Source: Sphingomonas kyeonggiensis
Lineage (GTDB): Bacteria > Pseudomonadota > Alphaproteobacteria > Sphingomonadales > Sphingomonadaceae
Assembly (NCBI RefSeq): GCF_030812785.1
Contig: NZ_JAUSTJ010000003.1
Span: forward strand, 1,178,001-1,242,000
DNA: 64,000 nucleotides
Direction: 5' to 3'
Shown here: piece after piece, positions 16,134-23,202 of the stretch
Layout of the letters: each line of letters starts with the position of its first letter
Position numbering within the stretch: position 1 is the first letter of the stretch
Notes under the pieces: model-generated
Seen by the model: the letters and a program-made list of their open reading frames with translations, nothing else
Database searches by the model: none
What the model was told of the DNA's origin: nothing
Made by a program: the position numbers and the translations under genes

Positions 16134-16466
16134 ATGGCAGACAAGATCACCCGCTATCGCGACTTCTGGCCCTTCTACCTGCGCGAGCATGCGAAGCCGT
16201 GGACGCGGGGGATGCACTATGTCGGTACGATCCTGACCCTGTGGTTCCTGCTGCTGGCGCTCGGCGGCGCGGGCTGGTGGTGGTGGCTGGCGATTCCGAT
16301 CGCCGGCTATGGCTTTGCCTGGGCGGCGCATTTCGGCGTCGAGAAGAACCGGCCGGCGACCTTCACCTATCCGCTCTGGTCGCTGGTATCCGACTATCGG
16401 ATGTTCTTCCTGTGGTTCGGCGGCCGGCTCGACGCGCATCTCGCCCGGGCGGGCGTGGCGGCCTAG
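16134..16466 (+). CDS. DUF962 (Mpo1-like) membrane protein
   Basis: A 110-residue membrane protein of the DUF962/YGL010w family, whose yeast member Mpo1 is an iron-dependent dioxygenase in alpha-oxidation of phytosphingosine. The family motif FYLREHAKPWTRGMHYVGT opens the protein, two hydrophobic segments follow at about residues 32-65, and HFGVEKNRPATFTYPLWSLV with SDYRMF closes it, with conserved histidines in each part. Sphingomonads make glycosphingolipids, so a role in sphingoid-base turnover is plausible but unproven. It ends 4 bases inside the convergent methyltransferase-like gene. Confidence 0.85.
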   Translation: MADKITRYRDFWPFYLREHAKPWTRGMHYVGTILTLWFLLLALGGAGWWWWLAIPIAGYGFAWAAHFGVEKNRPATFTYPLWSLVSDYRMFFLWFGGRLDAHLARAGVAA

Positions 16467-16930
16467 CCCTCGGCGAGCACCTTGCCGCCGAGGCGCGCCA
16501 GCGCGCCGCCGAGCGGGCTGCACGGATAGGGCATCGGCTCGGAAAGGAAGATCAGGTCGGCGGCGCCGTCATGCTCCGAGGCGAGCGCGGCGATCGGCTC
16601 GGCGATCTCGAAATGCAGGTCGGTGGAGGGGTGAGCGGCGAGCTCGGCCTGCCAGCGGGCGTGGCGGACGCCGGCGGTCCAGAGCGACACGCCGCGGCCT
16701 TCGATCGAGACGAAGCCCAGTTCGCGGGCCTTTTCGGCGGCGCGGAGGAGGCGGCCGCCATCGGCGCAGTCCAGATCGAGCATGCGGACCGAGCGGTGGC
16801 CATGGTTGCGGAATTCGGCGAGTGCCCGGGCGATGCGGGCGTCGCAGGGGCCGTGTCGCGATCCTCCGGGCTCGGTCGACAGGCCCGCGCGGCGCAGCAG
16901 GCCGCCGAGCGAGAATTGGGTGGCGGTCAT
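16463..16930 (-). CDS. Small SAM-dependent methyltransferase-like protein
   Basis: A 155-residue protein with a motif like the SAM-binding loop of class I methyltransferases (VRMLDLDCADGGRLLRAA at about residue 48) followed by predicted alternating strands and helices. The core lacks an obvious substrate domain and is shorter than most enzymes of the class. It converges on the DUF962 gene with a 4-base overlap. A strong GGAGA lies before the ATG at 16930. The family is suggested, not certain. Confidence 0.65.
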   Translation of the reverse strand: MTATQFSLGGLLRRAGLSTEPGGSRHGPCDARIARALAEFRNHGHRSVRMLDLDCADGGRLLRAAEKARELGFVSIEGRGVSLWTAGVRHARWQAELAAHPSTDLHFEIAEPIAALASEHDGAADLIFLSEPMPYPCSPLGGALARLGGKVLAEG

Positions 16931-16961
16931 TGGTCTTTCTCCTGGGAAACGGGGCGGGTCC

Positions 16962-17060
16962 TCAGCGACAGGGATCCCGGAATCCGGCGGTGGGATGAGG
17001 CGCTGCGCTCCGCGGCAGGCGGACGAGCAGCGCGCAGGCGAGCGCGACGATCGCGGTCAT
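16962..17060 (-). CDS. Possible 32-residue leader-like ORF
   Basis: Begins MTAIVALACALLVRLPRS, a signal-peptide-like hydrophobic start, and ends in DPCR. It lies 3 bases after the stop of the 17064 gene and 31 bases before the methyltransferase-like gene, in the same direction. No family is recognisable, and the short length makes chance likely. Confidence 0.22.
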   Translation of the reverse strand: MTAIVALACALLVRLPRSAAPHPTAGFRDPCR

Positions 17061-17063
17061 GCA

Positions 17064-17267
17064 TCAGTGCGACAGGATCGAGTGGAGCGGCGTGGTGGCC
17101 AGCACCATGCGCGAGCCCGGAAAGGCGCGGCACTCGGACAGGGCGAAGCGGATCGCGGCATCGCGGGAGCGGAACAGCCCCTCGAGCATGCCATCCTGTT
17201 CCTGCACGACCCAATGGCCTTCGGTATCCTGGCCGACGCGCAGGATGTGTTCGGAACGCGAAACCAT
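17064..17267 (-). CDS. Small conserved-type protein, DUF2188-like pattern
   Basis: A 67-residue protein starting MVSRSEHILRVGQ with TGAG-like spacing GGAG 6 bases before the ATG. The layout (short beta strands HILRVGQDTEGHWVVQEQDG followed by a helix SRDAAIRFALSECRA) resembles small DUF2188-type proteins. The frame stays open to 17426, but the upstream residues are lower quality and run into the cysK promoter region. Function unknown. Confidence 0.55.
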   Translation of the reverse strand: MVSRSEHILRVGQDTEGHWVVQEQDGMLEGLFRSRDAAIRFALSECRAFPGSRMVLATTPLHSILSH

Positions 17268-17436
17268 ATGCACTCCATTTGTGAACCGGAGTGCGAGATA
17301 GGGGGCGGGGCCGTTAAGCTTCGAGACGAATTTCGGGCCCGGGCATAAGGGTTCCGTAAAGGCGAGAAGCCCGGCTTTTTCGCGACGTGCCAGCGCTTGC
17401 TTGCGGCGGGCGGGAAAGCGCTCCATCTAGGCCGCC

Positions 17437-18429
17437 ATGCATGCGACATCCGACACGCTGGCGCTCATCGGCAACACGCCGCTGGTGCGCCTGAAAGGGC
17501 CGAGCGAGGCCACTGGCTGCGACATCTACGGCAAGTGCGAGTTCGCCAATCCCGGCGCCTCGGTGAAGGACCGCGCGGCGCTCTACATCGTCAAGGATGC
17601 CGAGGAGCGCGGGGCGATCCAGCCGGGCGGCTGCATCGTCGAGGGTACGGCCGGCAATACCGGCATCGGCCTCGCGCTGGTCGCCAATGCCAAGGGCTAT
17701 CGGACGATCATCGTGATGCCCGAGACGCAGAGCCGCGAGAAGATGGACACGCTGCGTGCGCTCGGCGCCGAGCTCGTCCTGGTGCCGGCGGCGCCCTATT
17801 CGAACCCCGGACATTTCGTCCACACCTCGCGCCGGATCGCCGAGGAGACGCCCAATGCGATCTGGGCCAACCAGTTCGACAACACCGCCAACCGCAAGGC
17901 GCATATCCACGGCACCGCCGAGGAGATCTGGGCGCAGATGGACGGGCGGATCGACGGCTTCACCTGCTCGGCGGGTACTGGCGGCACGATCGCCGGCGTC
18001 GGGCTGGGGCTCAAGGCCAAGGACGAGGACGTCGTCATCGCGCTGAGCGACCCGCATGGCGCGGCGCTCTACAGTTATTATGCGTGCGGCGAGCTCAAGT
18101 CCGAGGGCAGTTCGGTCGCCGAGGGCATCGGCCAGGGCCGGATCACCGGCAACCTCGAGGGCGCGCCGATCGACACGCAGTTCCGCATCTCCGACGCGGA
18201 GGGCATGGAATGGGTCGAGCGGCTGCTCAAGGAAGAGGGGCTGTGCTTGGGCCTCTCCTCGGGCATCAACGTGGCGGGTGCAGTCAGGCTGGCGAAGCAG
18301 CTCGGCCCGGGCAAGCAGATCGCGACGATCCTGTGCGATACGGGTTTCCGTTACCTTTCAACGCTCTACAATGCCGAATGGTTAACCGCCAAGGGGTTGC
18401 CGGTGCCGGGATGGCTCGCCACTGCGTGA
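17437..18429 (+). CDS. cysK: Cysteine synthase A-type PLP enzyme
   Basis: O-acetylserine sulfhydrylase-like fold-type II PLP enzyme, 330 residues, making cysteine from O-acetylserine and sulfide. The N-terminus LIGNTPLVRLKGPSEATGC, the PLP lysine in NPGASVKDRAA (about residue 47), the substrate loop EGTAGNTGIG, and the phosphate-binding SAGTGGTIAG are all present. A C-terminal DTGFRYLSTLYN fits the family. It stands alone, not in a sulfate assimilation operon, so a specialised or secondary cysteine synthase is possible. Confidence 0.9.
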   Translation: MHATSDTLALIGNTPLVRLKGPSEATGCDIYGKCEFANPGASVKDRAALYIVKDAEERGAIQPGGCIVEGTAGNTGIGLALVANAKGYRTIIVMPETQSREKMDTLRALGAELVLVPAAPYSNPGHFVHTSRRIAEETPNAIWANQFDNTANRKAHIHGTAEEIWAQMDGRIDGFTCSAGTGGTIAGVGLGLKAKDEDVVIALSDPHGAALYSYYACGELKSEGSSVAEGIGQGRITGNLEGAPIDTQFRISDAEGMEWVERLLKEEGLCLGLSSGINVAGAVRLAKQLGPGKQIATILCDTGFRYLSTLYNAEWLTAKGLPVPGWLATA

Positions 18430-18480
18430 ACGATCCATCTTGGCAATGGGTCGGTTCGGCGTTACATTTATGCAACAGAT

Positions 18481-18807
18481 ATGAGTGTGGGTTCGCCTGA
18501 TACTGCCCAGACGATGCAGCGTGTACGCGTTGGTCTGACGGGGCTCGCCATGGTGGCGGTGCTGATCGTGCTTGCGAGCGCGGTCTTCACTTCTGCCAAT
18601 CGCGAGCAGGCGGTCTCTGCGATCGGCGCCTCCAACTCGGCCGTGGTGGCGAACATGACCGCGATCGGCAACACGCTGGGCGAGAAGATCAAGGAAGAGC
18701 CGCTCGCCGAACTCGGCGCTGCGCCCAGCACCACCTCCACCGAGAAGGCCGATGCCGCCGAGATCGCGCGGCAGCAGGAAGCGCAGCAGAACGGCGAGGC
18801 GCGCTGA
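18481..18807 (+). CDS. Hypothetical single-pass membrane protein
   Basis: A 108-residue protein with one transmembrane segment at about residues 20-40 (VGLTGLAMVAVLIVLASAVF), a polar periplasmic part and a low-complexity Ala/Glu/Gln tail. No family is recognisable. It follows cysK by 51 bases and precedes a 676-base gap. An ATG start is used; ribosome binding is weak. Confidence 0.6.
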   Translation: MSVGSPDTAQTMQRVRVGLTGLAMVAVLIVLASAVFTSANREQAVSAIGASNSAVVANMTAIGNTLGEKIKEEPLAELGAAPSTTSTEKADAAEIARQQEAQQNGEAR

Positions 18808-18822
18808 GGTAGGGCGCGGCTG

Positions 18823-19327
18823 GGGATTTGGCCCCACTCGGCTCCATTTCAGCCTGATCCAACTGCTTTTCCCCGGCGAAGGCCGGGGCCCAGTCTTGGA
18901 GTCACGCGCCTTGGCGCGTCTTCGCCGCGCACTGCTTAGTCTGGGCCCCGGCCTTCGCCGGGGAAAGGATAGGGGCGTGGCGCGCTTATCCACAATCTCC
19001 TTGCGATCGGGACGGAAAGCGCCTTGAATCCCGCGAAACTTGGTTAATCGGCGCCGGTTTTCCTGCGACTCGCAGGATTTCTGCGGTTCCTTGCAAGTTC
19101 TGGTCTGGCGGTGCGGTTGAGGTTCCTGCGAGGCCCTGGCGAGGGAAAACGGGGAAATTGCGCCACATGGGCCATTTTCCCGGGAGCCGGCGGGATTTGG
19201 CCCCACTTTCAGGAATTACCCCTAGCGCTTGCGGGTTCTACGGAGCGACTAACGGGAACAGATGCGAACAAAAGCTGATTCTAAGCAAAACATAGCTTGA
19301 AATTGGCGCCGAGTGGGGCAAATTCCC
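18823..19327. repeat. Four related 16-base motifs in the region upstream of mraZ
   Basis: GGGATTTGGCCCCACT occurs exactly at 18823-18838 and 19192-19207. Related copies are GGGAAATTGCGCCACA at 19152-19167 and, inverted, GGGAATTTGCCCCACT at 19312-19327 (14 of 16 bases). The copies span the 676-base gap before mraZ, which otherwise holds a REP element and a small hairpin (CCTGCGAcTCGCAGG near 19060). Either a regulator binds here or they are remnants of a dispersed repeat. Confidence 0.6.
18866..18967. repeat. REP-like inverted repeat (CCCCGGCGAAGG family)
   Basis: Two arms of about 29 bases (from 18866 and ending at 18967) with the CCCCGGCGAAGGCCGGGG core seen at 12977-13113, separated by about 40 bases. 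It lies between the 18481 gene and the dcw promoter region and may insulate the two transcription units. Confidence 0.8.
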
Positions 19328-19358
19328 GCTCAATCCCCAATTCTCCCGTTGAATCCCC
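19324..19358. promoter_or_regulatory. Putative MraZ operator: four TCCCS boxes at 10-base period
   Basis: TCCCG, TCCCC, TCCCG and TCCCC start at 19324, 19334, 19344 and 19354, an exact 10-base spacing; on the minus strand they read SGGGA-N5. MraZ of other bacteria binds direct repeats of short G-rich boxes separated by 5 bases upstream of its own gene, so this array fits an autoregulatory operator. The last box overlaps a possible -35 sequence. Whether the orientation suits MraZ of this species is not known. Confidence 0.6.
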
Positions 19359-19376
19359 GAGCATTTCTGCTAAAAA
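19349..19376 (+). promoter_or_regulatory. Candidate dcw promoter upstream of mraZ
   Basis: TTGAAT (19349-19354), a 16-base spacer and TAAAAA (19371-19376) resemble a housekeeping promoter, placing transcription start near 19383 and leaving a leader of about 100 bases. The leader contains a short G/C stem followed by CCCTTTTT (19388-19405) that could act as a weak attenuator. The -35 lies inside the putative MraZ boxes. Confidence 0.4.
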
Positions 19377-19483
19377 GAATGCTTAAGAGGGGGCACGCCC
19401 TTTTTCCGTCAGTTTGAAAGCGCCGGAGCGGCCGTGGGGGTTGATTCCGGAGGCGGGGAAGTCGTGCCCATTGGGGTTTTGGC

Positions 19484-19969
19484 GTGGCGGACAGGGAGCT
19501 CTTCGAGGGATTTGCGCTCCAGGCGGTCGACCAGAAGGGTCGCGTCGCCATCCCCGCAGACCTGCGCGCCGCCGCCGAGCGCAATTCCGACATCCGCCAG
19601 ATCGTCGTGGGCCTGCACCCTTACGACCCGTGCCTGTCGGCGCATGACCTCTCCTGGTCCAAGGAGAAGTATGAGCGCCTCGACCGCAAGGAGCAGCAGG
19701 CAGCCGATCGCGGCGAGGACGCCGACCCGCGCGCCAAGCGCCGCGCCTTCGGCCAGGTCGAGAAGGCCCCGTTCGACGATTCCGGCCGTTTCGTGATTCC
19801 GCCCTTCTTCAAGATGAAGGCGGGCATCCAGAAATGGGCGCTGTTCTATGGCAGCGGCGAAACCTTCGACATCTGGGCGCCGGAGCGCCTGATGAACGAT
19901 CCCGACGCGGACCCCACGCTGCGCGAGATCTGCGAATATCTGTGCCAGGCCAAGGGAGTCGTGCTGTGA
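19484..19969 (+). CDS. mraZ: Transcriptional regulator MraZ
   Basis: A 161-residue AbrB-like double-barrel DNA-binding protein and first gene of the dcw cluster. The first SpoVT/AbrB-type half has FEGFALQAVDQKGRVAIPADLR and the second DDSGRFVIPPFF. MraZ forms rings and represses its own operon by binding repeats upstream, which are present here. The start is GTG at 19484 with no strong ribosome binding site. The stop overlaps the rsmH start (GTGA). Confidence 0.95.
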   Translation: MADRELFEGFALQAVDQKGRVAIPADLRAAAERNSDIRQIVVGLHPYDPCLSAHDLSWSKEKYERLDRKEQQAADRGEDADPRAKRRAFGQVEKAPFDDSGRFVIPPFFKMKAGIQKWALFYGSGETFDIWAPERLMNDPDADPTLREICEYLCQAKGVVL

Positions 19970-20919
19970 GCTCCCCGACCGAGCCCCATATCCCCGTCCT
20001 GCTCCAAGAAGTGGTCAACGGCCTCGCCCCTGTGCCCGGCGAGCGTCATGTCGACTGCACCTTCGGAGCGGGCGGATACACCAGCGCCATCCTCGAGCGG
20101 GGTGCCGAGGTGGCCGCCTTCGATCGCGACCCCCGTGCGATCGAAGGCGGCCAAACTCTGGTTTCCCACTCGAACGGTCATCTGATCCTGATCGAGGCAC
20201 CGTTCAGCCAGCTGGAGCAGGAGTTGGAGCGCCGCGGCCTCGTGCCCGTCGACGGCCTGACCATGGACATCGGCGTGTCGTCAATGCAGCTCGACCAGGC
20301 CGAACGCGGCTTCTCCTTCCAGCAGGAAGGGCCGCTCGACATGCGCATGGCCGGCGAGGGGATGACCGCGGCGGAGTGGCTGAACTCGGCCGACGAAGGC
20401 GACATCGCCGACGTGCTGTACCAGTTCGGCGAGGAGCCGCGCTCGCGCCGAGTCGCCAGCGCGATCGTGCGTGCGCGCCCGCTGGCGACCACGACCGAGC
20501 TGGCGAACGTCGTCCGCAAGGCGCTGGGCCACAAGCCGCACGACAAGAAAGACCCGTCGACCCGGACCTTCCAGGCGGTGCGCATCTTCATCAACCGTGA
20601 GCTCGACGAGCTGGCGGAAGGCCTGGCCGCGGCCGAGCGCGTGCTCAAGCCCGGCGGCCGGCTGGCGGTGGTGACCTTCCACAGCCTGGAAGACCGGCTG
20701 GTGAAGCGTTTCCTGCGCGAGCGCAGCGGCAGCGAGCCCGCCGGTTCGCGCCACCGCCCGGCAGTCGGTCCGCGCGCCGAGCCCAGTTTCGAACCTCCCG
20801 CCAAGGCCGTGAAGCCGAGCGACGAGGAGGTTGCCCGTAATCCGCGTGCCCGTTCGGCGACGCTGCGCGTGGCGCGGCGCACTTCGGCGGCGCCGTGGCG
20901 TAGTGAAGGAGTAGCGTAA
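19966..20919 (+). CDS. rsmH: 16S rRNA m4C1402 methyltransferase RsmH
   Basis: Methylates N4 of C1402 in 16S rRNA (formerly MraW). The protein has 317 residues from the GTG at 19966, which overlaps the mraZ stop. HIPVLLQEVVNGL and the SAM-binding DCTFGAGGYTSAIL are near the N-terminus, then DIGVSSMQLDQAERGFSF, GPLDMRM, and TFHSLEDRLVKRFL near the C-terminus. The frame is open upstream to 19834, but that part lies inside mraZ. Confidence 0.95.
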   Translation: MSSPTEPHIPVLLQEVVNGLAPVPGERHVDCTFGAGGYTSAILERGAEVAAFDRDPRAIEGGQTLVSHSNGHLILIEAPFSQLEQELERRGLVPVDGLTMDIGVSSMQLDQAERGFSFQQEGPLDMRMAGEGMTAAEWLNSADEGDIADVLYQFGEEPRSRRVASAIVRARPLATTTELANVVRKALGHKPHDKKDPSTRTFQAVRIFINRELDELAEGLAAAERVLKPGGRLAVVTFHSLEDRLVKRFLRERSGSEPAGSRHRPAVGPRAEPSFEPPAKAVKPSDEEVARNPRARSATLRVARRTSAAPWRSEGVA

Positions 20920-20920
20920 G

Positions 20921-21490
20921 ATGGCGATTCAGAGCTTCAAGGGACTGGGGTGGCTCCTCTGCGCCGTTGTCGTGGCGCCGGCATGCTACATGGTCAATTC
21001 GCACGGCGCGGCCGAGCAGGCCAAGCTCAACGCGATGAAGGGCGCGATCCTCCAGGCGCAGAAGGACATCCGTGGGCTGGAGACCGAGTTCCAGACGCGC
21101 GCCAACCTGGCCCAGATCGAGCGCTGGAACGGCGACGTGCTGGCGCTTGCCGCGCCGGCCCCGGGGCAGTATCTGGCGAGCGAGACTGCGCTGGCCAGCC
21201 TCGACCAGCCCGCGCAGATCCAGAACGCCTCGCTGATTGTTCCGACCGGCGCGCCCGCGGCTCAGACTGCCGCAGCGGTGGCGACGGCATCGGCTGCTCC
21301 GGTGCAGGCGGCGCCCGCGCCGGTCCGGGCTGTTGCCGGCAAGAGCGTGGCACAGCAGGACAGGGAACTTCACGACCTCATGAAGAAGGCTGACAAGCGA
21401 GTGGCGATGGCCGACAAGGGTGTGCTCAGCACCTCGACCATCGACGACCTGAAGAAGCTTGCCCAGCGCGAGAAGCTGGCACTCCGTTGA
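20921..21490 (+). CDS. ftsL: FtsL-position septum protein
   Basis: A 189-residue single-pass protein with a short cytoplasmic N-terminus, a hydrophobic segment at about residues 8-25, and a coiled-coil-prone stretch (AKLNAMKGAILQAQKDIRGLE). Position between rsmH and ftsI and topology identify it as FtsL, which joins FtsB and FtsQ and activates FtsWI. The C-terminal half is an Ala/Pro-rich extension that makes it longer than typical FtsL. Sequence similarity alone would not prove the call. Confidence 0.75.
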   Translation: MAIQSFKGLGWLLCAVVVAPACYMVNSHGAAEQAKLNAMKGAILQAQKDIRGLETEFQTRANLAQIERWNGDVLALAAPAPGQYLASETALASLDQPAQIQNASLIVPTGAPAAQTAAAVATASAAPVQAAPAPVRAVAGKSVAQQDRELHDLMKKADKRVAMADKGVLSTSTIDDLKKLAQREKLALR

Positions 21491-23202
21491 TCGTCGTCGT
21501 CGCCCCGCCGGCCCGCAAGGGCCGTACGGGCGATGCCCGGCAGGCGCTTGTCGCCACCGCCCAGGTGCGGCTGATGATCCTGTCGATCCTGTTCGGGTTC
21601 GGCATGCTGGTGGTGATCGGCAAGCTGGCGCTGCTCGCCATCTGGGCCGAGCCGGCGACGGCGCGCGATATCGCGACCACCCTGGTGCCGCCGCGCGGCG
21701 ACATCACCGATCGCCGCGGTGCGCCGCTCGCCCGCTCGATCGACAGCTGGACGATCGCGATCCACCCGAACCAGGTGATCGGCGACAAGGCCGAGCTGGC
21801 GCAGAAGCTCGCTGTGCTGATCCCGGACCAGAGCGCCGAGAAATATTTCGCGATCCTCCGCTCGGGCAGCGGCTTCGCCTATCTCAAGCGCCGGGCGATG
21901 CCCGAGCTGGTCAAGGCCGTGAACGAGCTGGGCCAGCCGGCGATCGAGTTCCAGCGCGAGAACGACCGGCTCTATCCGCAATCGACCCTGGCCGCGCATG
22001 TGCTCGGTTATATCGATAGCACGGGCCATGGCCGCTACGGCATGGAGCGGGTGCTCGACGCGCAGCTGAGCGATCCGGCAAAGCGCGGCCAGCCGGTGGC
22101 GCTGTCGCTCGACCTGCGCGTGCAGGCGGCGCTGGAGAACGAGCTGGGCACGGCGATGACCCAGCTGCAGGCGCGCGGCGCCGCGGGCGTGATCCTGGAC
22201 GTCAAGACCGGCGAAGTGATCGCGATGACCTCGCTTCCCGCCTTCAACCCCAATGCGATCGACGGCCCGCCGCCGCGCAACAACGTGACGCAGAGCGTGT
22301 ACGAGCTTGGCTCGACCTTCAAGCCGCTGGCGGTGGCCGCTGCGATCGATACGGGCACGATCACCTCGATGTCGCGCCGCTTCGATGCGACGGTGCCGCT
22401 GCAGGTCGGCCGCTTCAAGATCCATGACGATCCGGGCGACGAGCAGTTCCGCTGGCTCAATATCCCGGAAACGCTGATCTATTCCTCGAACATCGCCACC
22501 GCGCGCATCGCCGACGAGCTGGGCGCGGCGAAGATGCAGGAGATCTTCCGCCGCTTCGAGTTCGACCAGCGGCCGAAGATCGAGCTCGACGCCAGCGCCA
22601 GGCCGCTCTGGCCGGCGAGCTGGGGGCGGCTAACGGTGATGACGACTGCCTATGGGCATGGCATCGCGGTGACTCCGCTGCACCTCGCCACCGCCTATGC
22701 CGCGATGGTGAATGGCGGGATCCTGTTGCCGGCGACGCTGCGCAAGGTCGATCCCGCGCATCCGCCCCAGGGCAAGCGCGTGCTGCAGCAGGCGACCAGC
22801 GACCGGATGCGCCAACTGCTCCGCCTGATCGTGCTCAAGGGCACCGGCCGCAAGGGCGACGCGCCCGGCTTCCGGATCGCGGGCAAGACCGGCACCGCGG
22901 AGGCCGCCGCCGGCGGTGGTTATGACAAGAGTCGCAACGTTTCTACCTTCGCGGCGGCTTTCCCCATCGACGCACCGCGCTATGTCATGATCGCAATGCT
23001 CGATTCGCCCAAAGCCAACCCCTCGATCGGCGTCTATCGCACGACCGCCGCCTGGACGGTGGCGCCGGTGGTCGCGCGGGTGGTGAGCCGCACCGGCTCG
23101 CTGCTCGGAGTGGTGCCGGATGCGAACCGCGATATCGACGAGCGCGAGCTGCTGCCGCTGATCTGGGCGGGGCCGGACGCCGACAAGAAGGATCCCGAAT
23201 GA
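21487..23202 (+). CDS. ftsI: Septal peptidoglycan D,D-transpeptidase FtsI (PBP3)
   Basis: Class B penicillin-binding protein of 571 residues that cross-links septal peptidoglycan. One transmembrane helix (about residues 27-50) is followed by the dimerisation domain (PPRGDITDRRGAPLA) and a transpeptidase domain. The catalytic serine lies in STFK (about 276-279), SSN is at 333-335 and KTG at 467-469. The start is TTG at 21487, overlapping the ftsL stop (TTGA). The stop overlaps murE. Confidence 0.94.
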   Translation: MIVVVAPPARKGRTGDARQALVATAQVRLMILSILFGFGMLVVIGKLALLAIWAEPATARDIATTLVPPRGDITDRRGAPLARSIDSWTIAIHPNQVIGDKAELAQKLAVLIPDQSAEKYFAILRSGSGFAYLKRRAMPELVKAVNELGQPAIEFQRENDRLYPQSTLAAHVLGYIDSTGHGRYGMERVLDAQLSDPAKRGQPVALSLDLRVQAALENELGTAMTQLQARGAAGVILDVKTGEVIAMTSLPAFNPNAIDGPPPRNNVTQSVYELGSTFKPLAVAAAIDTGTITSMSRRFDATVPLQVGRFKIHDDPGDEQFRWLNIPETLIYSSNIATARIADELGAAKMQEIFRRFEFDQRPKIELDASARPLWPASWGRLTVMTTAYGHGIAVTPLHLATAYAAMVNGGILLPATLRKVDPAHPPQGKRVLQQATSDRMRQLLRLIVLKGTGRKGDAPGFRIAGKTGTAEAAAGGGYDKSRNVSTFAAAFPIDAPRYVMIAMLDSPKANPSIGVYRTTAAWTVAPVVARVVSRTGSLLGVVPDANRDIDERELLPLIWAGPDADKKDPE

